A stretch of 64,000 bases of DNA, from positions 682,001 through 746,000 of the forward strand of contig NC_021741.1 of the NCBI RefSeq assembly GCF_000422085.1, given 5' to 3'. Position numbers and translations under genes: made by a program. Origin of the DNA: Serratia liquefaciens ATCC 27592. GTDB taxonomy: Bacteria > Pseudomonadota > Gammaproteobacteria > Enterobacterales > Enterobacteriaceae. Shown piece after piece: positions 55,928 to 64,000 of the stretch; within the stretch, counting starts at the first letter, position 1, and every line of letters begins with the position of its first letter. The notes under the pieces are model-generated. The model worked only from the letters and a program-made list of their open reading frames with translations. It made no database searches and was not told the origin of the DNA.

Positions 55928-57615
55928 GCTTTGCCTCCTTGAGTCGCGGCCACCATCGGCAGGTTCAAACCTTGCTCACGGGCGCATTCAATCGCAATGT
56001 CGTAACCGGCATCGGCATGACGCATCACGCCAGTGGCAGGGTCATTATGCAATACGCGGGCGATACGTTCGGCGGCTTCGTCGGTGCCGTCACAAACGAT
56101 AACCATACCGGAATGCTGCGAGAAGCCCATGCCGACGCCACCGCCGTGGTGCAGGGAAACCCAGGTCGCACCGCTGGCGGTATTGAGCAGGGCGTTAAGC
56201 AGCGGCCAGTCGGAAACGGCGTCCGAACCGTCCTGCATAGATTCGGTTTCGCGGTTCGGGCTGGCGACCGAGCCGGAGTCCAGATGGTCACGACCGATCA
56301 CGATCGGTGCGGACAGTTCGCCACTGCGTACCATTTCGTTGAAAGCCAGGCCCAGCTTGGCGCGTTGGCCCAGACCGACCCAACAGATACGTGCCGGCAG
56401 GCCCTGGAAGCTGATGCGTTCGCGCGCCATATCCAGCCAGCGATGCAGATGCTCGTCATCCGGGATCAGCTCTTTAACCATGGCGTCGGTTTTGTAGATA
56501 TCTTGCGGATCGCCGGACAGTGCAGCCCAGCGGAACGGGCCGATACCGCGACAGAACAGCGGACGGATATAGGCAGGCACGAAGCCTGGGAAATCGAAGG
56601 CGTTGTTGACGCCCATTTCTTTCGCCATCTGACGAATGTTGTTGCCGTAGTCGAAGGTCGGTACGCCCATTTTCTGGAACGCCAACATGGCTTCGACGTG
56701 TTCAGCCATCGACTGCTTGGCAGCGGTCACCACCTGCGCAGGTTCGGTCTGTGCACGTTCGCGGTACTCTTCCCAGCTCCAGCCTTTTGGCAGATAGCCG
56801 TTCAGCGGATCGTGAGCGCTGGTCTGGTCGGTGACCATGTCCGGGCGCACGCCGCGGCGCACCAGTTCTGGCAGAATGTCTGCCGCATTGGCGCATAGGG
56901 CGATGGAGATGGCTTTGCCTTCGGCGGTGTATTTCTTGATGCGAGCCAGCGCGTCGTCCAGATCCGTCGCTTGCTCATCGACATAACGGGTCTTCAGACG
57001 GAAATCGATACGGCTTTGTTGGCATTCGATGTTCAGTGAACAGGCGCCTGCCAGCGTAGCAGCCAGCGGTTGCGCGCCGCCCATACCGCCCAAACCGGCG
57101 GTCAGCACCCAGCGGCCCTGCAGGCTGCCGTCGTAATGCTGGCGGCCCGCTTCCACGAAGGTCTCGTAGGTGCCCTGGACGATGCCCTGGCTGCCGATGT
57201 AGATCCAGCTGCCGGCGGTCATTTGGCCGTACATGGCCAGGCCTTTGGCGTCCAGTTCGTTAAAGTGTTCCCAGGTTGCCCAATGTGGCACCAGGTTAGA
57301 GTTGGCAATCAGTACGCGTGGCGCGTTGCTGTGGGTTTTGAATACCCCGACCGGTTTGCCGGACTGAACCAGCAGCGTTTCGTCTTCTTCCAACGTTTTC
57401 AGGGTGGCGACAATTTTGTCGTAGCAGTCCCAGTCACGCGCGGCGCGGCCAATACCGCCGTACACCACCAGCTCATGCGGGTTTTCCGCCACTTCCGGAT
57501 CGAGGTTGTTCATCAGCATGCGCAACGGCGCTTCGGTCAGCCAGCTTTTTGCATTTAATTTTGTGCCGCGTGGCGCGCGTACATCGACATTGCGAACTTT
57601 GTTATTTGCAGTCAC
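55924..57615 (-). CDS. hutU: Urocanate hydratase HutU
   Basis: NAD+-dependent enzyme converting urocanate to imidazolonepropionate, the second step of histidine degradation. I chose the GTG at 57615, preceded by GAGGAAAA, giving 563 residues; an upstream in-frame extension of 35 codons runs through the promoter and is rejected. Recognisable segments are the NAD-binding [38 protein letters not shown] and the conserved [14 protein letters not shown] with the active-site cysteine. It is the promoter-proximal gene of hutU-hutH-permease. Confidence 0.97.
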   Translation of the reverse strand: MTANNKVRNVDVRAPRGTKLNAKSWLTEAPLRMLMNNLDPEVAENPHELVVYGGIGRAARDWDCYDKIVATLKTLEEDETLLVQSGKPVGVFKTHSNAPRVLIANSNLVPHWATWEHFNELDAKGLAMYGQMTAGSWIYIGSQGIVQGTYETFVEAGRQHYDGSLQGRWVLTAGLGGMGGAQPLAATLAGACSLNIECQQSRIDFRLKTRYVDEQATDLDDALARIKKYTAEGKAISIALCANAADILPELVRRGVRPDMVTDQTSAHDPLNGYLPKGWSWEEYRERAQTEPAQVVTAAKQSMAEHVEAMLAFQKMGVPTFDYGNNIRQMAKEMGVNNAFDFPGFVPAYIRPLFCRGIGPFRWAALSGDPQDIYKTDAMVKELIPDDEHLHRWLDMARERISFQGLPARICWVGLGQRAKLGLAFNEMVRSGELSAPIVIGRDHLDSGSVASPNRETESMQDGSDAVSDWPLLNALLNTASGATWVSLHHGGGVGMGFSQHSGMVIVCDGTDEAAERIARVLHNDPATGVMRHADAGYDIAIECAREQGLNLPMVAATQGGKA

Positions 57616-57701
57616 AGCATTTTCCTCAAACAGTATCGGTGCAGATCCCATGGTGCGGTGGGGTGAATCACCACGCCATAACAATGCGTAGGGTTTATTA
57701 A

Positions 57702-57730
57702 CATATACTTGTATGTACAAGCATATGCAA
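57702..57730 (-). promoter_or_regulatory. hutU promoter with HutC-type operator in the spacer
   Basis: On the - strand, a -35 TTGCAT (57730-57725) and -10 TATATG (57707-57702) are 17 bases apart, and the spacer holds the near-perfect palindrome CTTGTATGTACAAG (57708-57721). This matches the operator type of HutC, the GntR-family histidine-utilisation repressor. Binding here would block RNA polymerase directly. Confidence 0.75.
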
Positions 57731-58078
57731 CACCGACCAGTGGGCGGTTAAAAAGGCATAAGAGAAAGTTATTTTTGTTTTTAATCAATTAGATGGTTTC
57801 TATTTTGACGTCTGAGCTATTAGGCTCGCACTGAAGAACAGTGAGCTATTCAACAAAAATGAATTAAAAATGGGTCATTTTTGAGCGGCAAATCACAATA
57901 AATTTACATACCCATTACAAGTTAGGGCGAGCGATAAAAAAGTCCTATCGCTGGAGGGGGTGAAGCCGTTGACAGAGTGCTGTGTTGTTTTGTGGTAGGG
58001 GCGCCGCATGCTGCGCCCAATAGCATAATCAATGGGTTAAATCGGGTCGAACATGTTCGACCCCTACCGGTTTAGCCC
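57731..58078. other. Intergenic region between hutU and the MFS transporter gene
   Basis: Beyond the hutU promoter the gap contains AAAAATG-GGT-CATTTTT (57866-57882), a perfect 7-bp AT-rich inverted repeat, and the GTAGGGG-type palindromic element listed separately. Apart from these I see no gene or RNA in it. Confidence 0.5.
57994..58068. repeat. Palindromic intergenic element (GTAGGGG...CCCCTAC type)
   Basis: The ends GTAGGGGC and CCCCTAC are inverted. Inside lie GCGCCGCATGCTGCGCCC and GGGTCGAACATGTTCGACCC, two self-complementary blocks separated by a 28-base AT-rich linker. It starts a few bases past the transporter stop on the - strand and could also act as its transcription end. Same family as the element between relA and mazG. 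Confidence 0.75.
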
Positions 58079-59425
58079 TTATACGGGTTTGTCAGCCGGT
58101 TGCAGCGTCGCTCTTCGGGTCATTTTGAAAACTGTAGCGATGGCGGCGATCAGCGCCGGCACGCACAGGAACATCAAAATGCTCTGCACTTCCCATTGCA
58201 TGGCCAGCAACTGTGCCCCCATCATGGTGCCCGCCACGCCGCCAAAGCGGCCGATGCCCTGCATCCAGGCTATGCCGGTTGCGCGACTGTGGGTCGGGTA
58301 GAAAGTGGCTGCCAGCGTTTGCAGACCGGATTGCGCGCCGTTCATGGTGATGCCCATCAGGAAGATAAACGTACCCAGCAGCACGATATGGCTGTCCTCG
58401 GTCGCCATTGCCACAATCAGCAGAGCGGTAATGACAAAGCCGCTCGACACCACTTTATGGGCGTTCCAGCGGTCCATCAGCCAGCCGGCCACCAGAATGC
58501 CAAGCGTGCCGCCGAAGGTGAACAGCGAGGTCAAAATGGCCGATTGTTCCAGTTGATAGCCCAGTCCCTGCATCAGGATCGGCATCCAGCTCAGCAGCAC
58601 GTAATAAATCACCAAGCCCATAAAGTACGTCAGCCACAGCATCAGCGTGCCGGTCAGATAAGGGCGGGTGAACAACAGGCCGACGCTGGTTTTGGACTGT
58701 GTCAATTTCTCTTCATACAGATAAAAGCGCGTCACGTTATCGAGATTCTGGCTGACAAAACGCTGGGCAATACGTTTGATTTTTGCCGCATCTTTACCGC
58801 GGTTCACCATGTATTTCACCGATTCCGGCAGGAACAGGATCAACAATAACGTCAGCGCCAACGGAGCGATCGCGCCCAACAACAGCACACTATGCCAGCC
58901 ATACGCCGGGATCAGCCAAGACGAAATCGCACCACCTCCGGCTGCACCCAGCGGGAAGCCGCAGTACATGGTGTTAATAGCCAACGAACGACAGCGTTGT
59001 GGCGCATACTCGGAAATCAGCGTGATGGCGTTCGGCATCGCCGCCCCTAATCCCAGGCCGGTGAGGAAACGCCACAGAGTCAGGCTATTGAGCGAGCCGG
59101 CGTAGGCGGTAGCCAGGGTCGACAGGCCGAAGAACAGGCATGAAAATACCAGTACCCGCTTACGGCCGATACGGTCGGAAATCGGTCCGGCAACCAGGGC
59201 ACCAAGGGACAGACCCAGCAGCGCGGCGCTCAGCACCGGGCCCAGATCCTGTTTAACAATGCCCCAGTCTTTGGCGACCGAGGGAGCGATATACCCCATG
59301 GCCGCCGTGTCAAAGCCATCAATGGCCAGGATCAGGAATCCCAAAATGATCAAGGTCCAGTGAAACAGCGAAAATTTGCTGTCATCGATGGCCTGCTGAA
59401 TATTCAACTCGGTGGAATGAGCCAT
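58079..59425 (-). CDS. MFS transporter, aromatic acid:H+ symporter (AAHS/PcaK-like) family
   Basis: A 448-residue twelve-span major facilitator protein. The first helix has ILAIDGFDTAAMGYIAPSV, the AAHS signature with the essential Asp of PcaK-type transporters, followed by the loop motif GPISDRIGRKRVLV near residue 85 and a second, degenerate one AGWLMDRWNAHKV in the C-half. Family members import 4-hydroxybenzoate, protocatechuate or related ring acids. Its promoter shares the TGTATRTACA core with hutU, so urocanate or another imidazole acid is a reasonable guess, but the substrate is not shown by sequence. Confidence 0.82.
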   Translation of the reverse strand: MAHSTELNIQQAIDDSKFSLFHWTLIILGFLILAIDGFDTAAMGYIAPSVAKDWGIVKQDLGPVLSAALLGLSLGALVAGPISDRIGRKRVLVFSCLFFGLSTLATAYAGSLNSLTLWRFLTGLGLGAAMPNAITLISEYAPQRCRSLAINTMYCGFPLGAAGGGAISSWLIPAYGWHSVLLLGAIAPLALTLLLILFLPESVKYMVNRGKDAAKIKRIAQRFVSQNLDNVTRFYLYEEKLTQSKTSVGLLFTRPYLTGTLMLWLTYFMGLVIYYVLLSWMPILMQGLGYQLEQSAILTSLFTFGGTLGILVAGWLMDRWNAHKVVSSGFVITALLIVAMATEDSHIVLLGTFIFLMGITMNGAQSGLQTLAATFYPTHSRATGIAWMQGIGRFGGVAGTMMGAQLLAMQWEVQSILMFLCVPALIAAIATVFKMTRRATLQPADKPV

Positions 59426-59493
59426 GGCAACCTCTAACGCAGATGTGATTGTGTGGATAAATCACCGGAACTGATGCCCGGCTTGTGCTTGCC

Positions 59494-59528
59494 TGTATAT
59501 ACATCTGCGCGCAGGCGCTTTATGTCAA
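59494..59528 (-). promoter_or_regulatory. MFS transporter promoter with TGTATATACA operator
   Basis: On the - strand, a perfect -35 TTGACA (59528-59523) is followed 17-19 bases later by a -10 region overlapping the palindrome TGTATATACA (59503-59494). The same 10-base core, with one purine change, sits in the hutU promoter. Confidence 0.6.
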
Positions 59529-59746
59529 ATATATTTATCTTATGCGTTAAATAAATGTTGTTTTTGCGAAGCAGATTACATCGTAAACACAAGGAGATTG
59601 CTCAGTAAGCAAATAAAATGAAGCGGATAGCCGGTGAGATACGCTGGCGAAGGCGGGTAGGATAAAATTTAATACAATTTCGCCCGTTTGGTCGCCGGGC
59701 TGGAATCTGCGATAATCCCTTTTTACCTTTCCAGATTGAGAAACCG

Positions 59747-60418
59747 ATGCAGTACCCGATTAATGAAATGTTCCAAACCTTGCAGGGCGAAGGCTTTTTC
59801 ACCGGCGTTCCAGCCATCTTTATTCGCTTGCAGGGCTGCCCGGTAGGATGCAGCTGGTGCGACACCAAACATACCTGGGAAAAGGAAGCCAATCGGGAAG
59901 TCGATATGCAGCGGATCCTGGTGAAAACCGAAGAGAGCGACGCCTGGGGCAGCGCCAACGCCGAGCAGCTGTTGGCGGTGATGCGTCAACAGGGTTATAC
60001 CGCACGCCACGTGGTAATCACCGGCGGCGAGCCCTGCATCTATGATTTGACTCCGCTGACCCAGTTGCTGGAAGACAACGGCTACGGCTGCCAGATTGAG
60101 ACCAGCGGCACCCACGAAATCCGGTGTTCGGCGAAAACCTGGGTGACGGTATCCCCCAAGGTGAATATGCGCGGCGGCATGAAGGTGTTGGATCAGGCTT
60201 TGCAGCGCGCTGATGAAGTGAAGCACCCGGTTGGGCGTGAGCGCGATATCGAAGCATTGGATGTGCTGCTGGCGACGCTGCATGATGAGAAGCCGCGTAT
60301 TATCGCGCTGCAGCCGATCAGCCAGAAGGAAGAGGCGACTCGCCTGTGCATCGCAACCTGCATTGCGCGCAACTGGCGCCTGTCGATGCAGACCCATAAA
60401 TATCTGAACATCGCATAA
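59747..60418 (+). CDS. queE: 7-carboxy-7-deazaguanine synthase QueE
   Basis: Radical SAM enzyme of queuosine biosynthesis that contracts 6-carboxytetrahydropterin to 7-carboxy-7-deazaguanine. The 223-residue protein has the variant cluster motif CX3CX2C at Cys31, Cys35 and Cys38 (GCPVGCSWCDTKHTW), usual for the enterobacterial enzyme, and the SAM-binding VVITGGEPCIYDL. A GATAAT -10 with TG two bases upstream lies about 30 bases before the ATG. It is convergent with queD, which makes its substrate. Confidence 0.96.
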   Translation: MQYPINEMFQTLQGEGFFTGVPAIFIRLQGCPVGCSWCDTKHTWEKEANREVDMQRILVKTEESDAWGSANAEQLLAVMRQQGYTARHVVITGGEPCIYDLTPLTQLLEDNGYGCQIETSGTHEIRCSAKTWVTVSPKVNMRGGMKVLDQALQRADEVKHPVGRERDIEALDVLLATLHDEKPRIIALQPISQKEEATRLCIATCIARNWRLSMQTHKYLNIA

Positions 60419-60423
60419 AATTC

Positions 60424-60449
60424 AGGGCGCCATTGGGCGCCCTTTCTTT
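60424..60449. terminator. Terminator between convergent queE and queD
   Basis: AGGGCGCC pairs with GGGCGCCCT around a short loop and is followed by TTCTTT. It overlaps the queD stop, so the + strand queE transcript ends here; efficiency in the other direction is less clear. Confidence 0.8.
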
Positions 60450-60807
60450 AACCTTTATACACGCATCCCGCGGTACAGGTTTCTTTCACCATCACCGCAG
60501 TCAGCTCCGGCAACTGGGGTTTGAGCTGTTGCCAGATCCAGGCGGCAAGCACTTCGCTGGTGGGATTTTCCAATCCTGGAATATCGTTCAGATAATGGTG
60601 ATCCAGGCGCTCCCAAATAGGGGAGAACACGGCTTTAAGCTCGGCGAAATCCATCACCCAACCGGTATGTGCATCCACTTCACCGGTTACTTCCAGACGC
60701 ACCATAAACGAATGCCCGTGCAGACGGCCACATTTATGGCCCTCAGGTACGTGCGGCAAACGGTGTGCGGCTTCAAACTGAAAATCTTTAAACAGCGTGG
60801 TTGCCAT
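60448..60807 (-). CDS. queD: 6-carboxy-5,6,7,8-tetrahydropterin synthase QueD
   Basis: Zinc enzyme of the PTPS family that turns 7,8-dihydroneopterin triphosphate into 6-carboxytetrahydropterin, the step before QueE. The 119-residue protein has the zinc histidines His15, His30 and His32 and the catalytic Cys26 (FEAAHRL and [10 protein letters not shown]), and the later LDHHYLND segment. The C-terminal [11 protein letters not shown] is typical. The gene is adjacent and convergent to queE, supporting the assignment to queuosine rather than biopterin metabolism. Confidence 0.96.
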   Translation of the reverse strand: MATTLFKDFQFEAAHRLPHVPEGHKCGRLHGHSFMVRLEVTGEVDAHTGWVMDFAELKAVFSPIWERLDHHYLNDIPGLENPTSEVLAAWIWQQLKPQLPELTAVMVKETCTAGCVYKG

Positions 60808-61244
60808 TATTACGGCCTCATTGACTCAAAAACCGCCGAAGTTTACCGGAAACGGAGCCTGCTTGCCATTTATACCGCTATGGTCTACCGCTGCTGTGGT
60901 CAATGCACGGTTAACACTTTTTTTGTTTGGTACCGACTGGACCTATCGGTTGGGGTAATGAGTGGTAAATGCGATTCATTCAAATAACGTTAAAAAAACA
61001 GCTTTATTTTCATTGAGATAAAAATATCTGCTTAGCGCTTTAAGCACTATCCGTTACCAGAAAAACAGCTTAGTCATTTTGGTTATTAATTATTGCTATC
61101 CCTTATTTAATCGTTGCTATTGTGCTCGGTAACCTTACAAACTCTCCTGTTCTTTTCAGGACCGCAGACTGAACGAAAAGACAGCGACTGACACTGGCGA
61201 GCACCTGGCTGGATAGGTGCCAAGTATAGGAAATAAGTACTGCA
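60808..61244 (+). promoter_or_regulatory. queD-cysJ divergent control region
   Basis: This 437-base gap serves both queD (-) and cysJ (+). In the middle it is AT-rich (around 60960-61100). CysB activates cysJIH in relatives and binds such regions, but its sites are too degenerate for me to place. GGAAATAAG upstream of the cysJ ATG is the likely ribosome-binding site. I see no coding sequence, no preQ1-type riboswitch and no RNA gene. Confidence 0.45.
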
Positions 61245-63044
61245 ATGACGACTCAGGCTCCTCCAACATCGATGCTCCCGCTGACACCCGAACAGCTGGC
61301 GCGCCTGCAGGCGGCGATTGGTGAATATTCACCGACGCAGCTGGCGTGGCTGTCAGGTTATTTCTGGGGAATGGTTAATCAACAGCCTGGTGCGGTAGCC
61401 ATTGCTCCGCCTGCCGCCGCTGCCGCCAGTATCACGCTGATTTCCGCCTCGCAGACCGGCAATGCTCGCCGCCTGGCGGAACAATTGCGCGACGATCTGT
61501 TGGCCGCCAAGCTGAGCGTCACGCTGGTTAATGCCGGCGACTACAAATTCAAGCAAATTGCCCAGGAACGTCTGCTGGTGATCGTCGCCTCCACCCAAGG
61601 GGAAGGTGAGCCGGCGGAAGAGGCGGTTGCCCTGCATAAATTCCTGTTCTCCAAGAAAGCGCCGAAGCTTAACGAAACCGCGTTTGCGGTCTTTGGCCTG
61701 GGGGACACTTCCTACGAAAACTTCTGTCAGTCGGGTAAAGATTTCGACGGCAAGCTGGCCGAACTGGGCGCTGAGCGTCTGGTCGAGCGGGTAGATGCCG
61801 ACGTGGAATATCAGGAGCTGGCTACCGCCTGGCGTAAACAGGTGGTGGAGGTGTTGAAAGCGCGCGCACCGGCTGAAAACGCCGCACCGGGCGTGCTGGC
61901 CAGCGGTGCGATTGACCTGATCGACAGCAGCCCGTACAGCAAAGAACAGCCTCTGACCGCACAACTGGCAGTGAAGCAAAAAATTACCGGCCGGGCCTCA
62001 GACAAAGACGTGCGCCATATTGAAATCGACCTGGGTGATTCTGGTCTGCGTTACCAACCGGGCGATGCGCTGGGCGTGTGGTTCGATAACGACCCGGCAC
62101 TGGTGGATGAACTGGTGCAACTGCTGTGGCTGAAGGGCGACGAACCGGTGGAAGTGGAAGGAAAAACCTTGCCGCTTTCGCAAGCGTTACGCAGCCATTT
62201 TGAACTGACGCAGAACACCACGCTAATCGTCGATAAATACGCGGCTCTGTCGCGCGACGAGAAGCTGATTGGTTTGTTAGCGGATAAAGCCGCGCTGCAG
62301 CATTACGCGCACAACACGCCAATTGTCGACATGGTGCGACAGGCGCCAGCCGATCTTAACGCCGAGCAGTTGATTGGCCTGCTGCGTCCGTTGACGCCGC
62401 GCCTGTATTCCATCGCCTCGTCGCAAGCCGAGACTGAAAACGAAGTGCACGTGACCGTCGGCGTGGTGCGTTACGACATCGAAGGGCGCGCCCGCGCAGG
62501 CGGTGCCTCCAGTTTCCTGGCCGATCGGCTGGAAGAAGATGGTGACGTGCGGGTGTTCATCGAACATAACGACAATTTCCGCCTGCCGGCCAACCCGGAA
62601 ACTCCGGTGATCATGATTGGGCCAGGCACGGGCATTGCGCCGTTCCGCGCCTTTATGCAACAGCGTGATGCTGACGGTGCCGGCGGCAAGAACTGGTTGT
62701 TCTTCGGCAACCCGCACTTTACTGAAGACTTTTTGTATCAGGTCGAATGGCAGCGCTATGTGAAAGATGGCCTGCTGACCCGCATCGATCTGGCCTGGTC
62801 ACGTGACCAGCAGCATAAAGTCTATGTCCAGGACAAATTGCGCGAACAGGGCGCGGAAGTGTGGCGTTGGATCCAGGAAGGCGCGCACATTTACGTCTGT
62901 GGCGATGCGAACCGCATGGCAAAAGACGTGGAAAACACATTACTGGAACTGGTGGCCGAGCACGGTGGCATGGATACCGAGCTGGCGGATGAATTTTTAA
63001 GTGAGCTGCGCCTTGAGCGCCGTTATCAGCGAGATGTCTACTGA
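61245..63044 (+). CDS. cysJ: Sulfite reductase [NADPH] flavoprotein subunit CysJ
   Basis: FAD- and FMN-containing subunit that passes electrons from NADPH to CysI in assimilatory sulfite reduction. The 599-residue protein has a flavodoxin domain (about residues 63-205, with [15 protein letters not shown] and [14 protein letters not shown]), an FAD domain containing [19 protein letters not shown] and [11 protein letters not shown], and an NADPH domain with [18 protein letters not shown], ending in the aromatic residue Tyr that stacks on the flavin. Its stop overlaps the cysI start. Confidence 0.98.
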   Translation: MTTQAPPTSMLPLTPEQLARLQAAIGEYSPTQLAWLSGYFWGMVNQQPGAVAIAPPAAAAASITLISASQTGNARRLAEQLRDDLLAAKLSVTLVNAGDYKFKQIAQERLLVIVASTQGEGEPAEEAVALHKFLFSKKAPKLNETAFAVFGLGDTSYENFCQSGKDFDGKLAELGAERLVERVDADVEYQELATAWRKQVVEVLKARAPAENAAPGVLASGAIDLIDSSPYSKEQPLTAQLAVKQKITGRASDKDVRHIEIDLGDSGLRYQPGDALGVWFDNDPALVDELVQLLWLKGDEPVEVEGKTLPLSQALRSHFELTQNTTLIVDKYAALSRDEKLIGLLADKAALQHYAHNTPIVDMVRQAPADLNAEQLIGLLRPLTPRLYSIASSQAETENEVHVTVGVVRYDIEGRARAGGASSFLADRLEEDGDVRVFIEHNDNFRLPANPETPVIMIGPGTGIAPFRAFMQQRDADGAGGKNWLFFGNPHFTEDFLYQVEWQRYVKDGLLTRIDLAWSRDQQHKVYVQDKLREQGAEVWRWIQEGAHIYVCGDANRMAKDVENTLLELVAEHGGMDTELADEFLSELRLERRYQRDVY

Positions 63045-64000
63045 TGAGTGATAAACACCCGGGGCCTCTGGTGGTCGAAGGCAAATTGGCCGATGCCGAG
63101 CGTTTGAAGAAAGAAAGCAACTTCCTGCGCGGCACCATCGCCGAAGACTTGAAGGATGGCCTGACCGGCGGTTTTAACGGTGACAACTTCCTGCTGATCC
63201 GCTTCCACGGAATGTACCAGCAGGACGACCGTGATATCCGCGCCGAACGCGCCGAACAGAAGCTGGAACCGCGCCACGCCATGATGCTGCGTTGCCGTCT
63301 GCCGGGGGGGATTATCTCCCCACAGCAGTGGCTGGGCATTGATAAGTTCGCGCAGGAAAGCACGCTGTACGGCAGCATCCGCATCACCAACCGTCAGACT
63401 TTCCAGTTCCATGGCATTGTGAAGGGCGACGTTAAGCCGGTTCACCAGCTGTTGGGGCGCCTGGGATTGGACGCGCTGGCTACGGCTAACGACGTCAACC
63501 GCAACGTGCTTTGCACCTCTAACCCGGTGGAGTCCGAGCTGCACCAGGAAGCCTACGAGTGGGCGAAAAAGATCTCCGAACATCTGCTGCCGCGTACCCG
63601 CGCCTATGCTGAAGTGTGGCTGGATCAGGAAAAAGTGGCGACCACCGACGAAGAACCGATCCTCGGGGCGACTTATCTGCCGCGCAAGTTCAAAACCACG
63701 GTGGTGATCCCACCGCAAAACGACGTCGATCTGCACGCCAACGACATGAACTTTGTCGCTATTGCCAAAAACGGCAAGCTGGTGGGCTTTAACCTGCTGG
63801 TAGGCGGGGGCCTGTCGATTGAACACGGCAACAAGAAAACCTATGCGCGCAAGGCCAGCGAATTTGGCTATATCCCGCTGGAGCATACGCTGGCGGTCGC
63901 GGAAGCGGTGGTAACCACCCAGCGCGACTGGGGTAACCGTACCGATCGCAAGAACGCCAAAACCAAATACACGCTGGAACGCGTTGGGGTTGATACCTTC
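63044..64000 (+). CDS. cysI: Sulfite reductase hemoprotein subunit CysI, N-terminal part
   Basis: The gene is cut by the right window edge; 319 residues of roughly 570 are present. CysI carries siroheme and a [4Fe-4S] cluster and reduces sulfite to sulfide. The visible part has the N-terminal parachute and first pseudo-repeat, with [20 protein letters not shown] and [16 protein letters not shown], and [13 protein letters not shown]. The cluster cysteines lie in the missing half. It starts in a TGATG overlap with cysJ, as expected for cysJIH. Confidence 0.97.
   Translation, partial: MSDKHPGPLVVEGKLADAERLKKESNFLRGTIAEDLKDGLTGGFNGDNFLLIRFHGMYQQDDRDIRAERAEQKLEPRHAMMLRCRLPGGIISPQQWLGIDKFAQESTLYGSIRITNRQTFQFHGIVKGDVKPVHQLLGRLGLDALATANDVNRNVLCTSNPVESELHQEAYEWAKKISEHLLPRTRAYAEVWLDQEKVATTDEEPILGATYLPRKFKTTVVIPPQNDVDLHANDMNFVAIAKNGKLVGFNLLVGGGLSIEHGNKKTYARKASEFGYIPLEHTLAVAEAVVTTQRDWGNRTDRKNAKTKYTLERVGVDTF

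Noticed and set aside
57616..57720. Upstream in-frame extension of hutU
   Set aside because: It would translate through the promoter and operator; the GTG with GAGGAAAA gives the normal protein length.
59426..61244. preQ1 riboswitch near queE or queD
   Set aside because: No short pseudoknot-forming preQ1 motif is visible upstream of either gene.

Overview
The window is a chromosomal segment of an enterobacterium, most likely Serratia (Yersiniaceae). The proteins closely match Escherichia coli K-12 orthologues as I remember them, but the DNA is GC-rich, a 127-bp ERIC element is present, and several genes depart from E. coli order. Nearly all of it is ordinary core genome; the accessory material lies between eno and queE (about 48.2-59.7 kb). 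Species was not determined by any search.

Layout. (1) About 1-14.7 kb, + strand: the dcw cell-wall and division cluster, ftsI(end)-murE-murF-mraY-murD-ftsW-murG-murC-ddlB-ftsQ-ftsA-ftsZ-lpxC. Genes overlap or nearly touch, and together they make lipid II, flip and polymerise it at the septum, and start lipid A synthesis. (2) 14.7-19.1 kb: a DUF721/DciA-like gene on the - strand, then secM-secA-mutT. (3) 19.1-20.7 kb, - strand: yacG-zapD-coaE, followed by an ERIC element and guaC. (4) 22.3-28.0 kb: the type IV pilin set ppdD-hofB-hofC, nadC, and ampD-ampE for muropeptide recycling. (5) 28.1-37.4 kb: hemL, clcA, erpA, a small exported protein, yadS-btuF-mtnN, dgt and degP with a recognisable sigma-E promoter. 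(6) 37.4-48.2 kb: barA, rlmD, relA, mazG, pyrG, eno. (7) 48.2-59.6 kb, accessory: an AT-rich spacer, a sulfide:quinone reductase-like flavoprotein, a DUF1641 protein and a methionine gamma-lyase on the + strand; then on the - strand a collapsed row of pseudogenes (histidine-type ABC binding protein, its permease, an ammonia-lyase fragment), a working hutU-hutH-permease operon and an aromatic-acid MFS transporter. (8) 59.7-64.0 kb: queE and queD (queuosine precursor), then cysJ and the start of cysI (sulfite reductase).

Most notable points. The three pseudogene pieces share one reading frame joined by what look like in-frame deletions and broken by two TAG codons. The hutU and MFS promoters carry the same 10-base palindromic core, pointing to a common HutC-type repressor and to the MFS protein as a possible urocanate-type importer. 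A three-gene sulfur cassette sits downstream of eno. A DUF721 gene is retained beside secM, whose arrest peptide lacks the E. coli Phe150 and Ile156 equivalents. Palindromic intergenic repeats recur at two sites, with a related tandem pair between murG and murC. No rRNA, tRNA, CRISPR array, insertion sequence or prophage was recognised.
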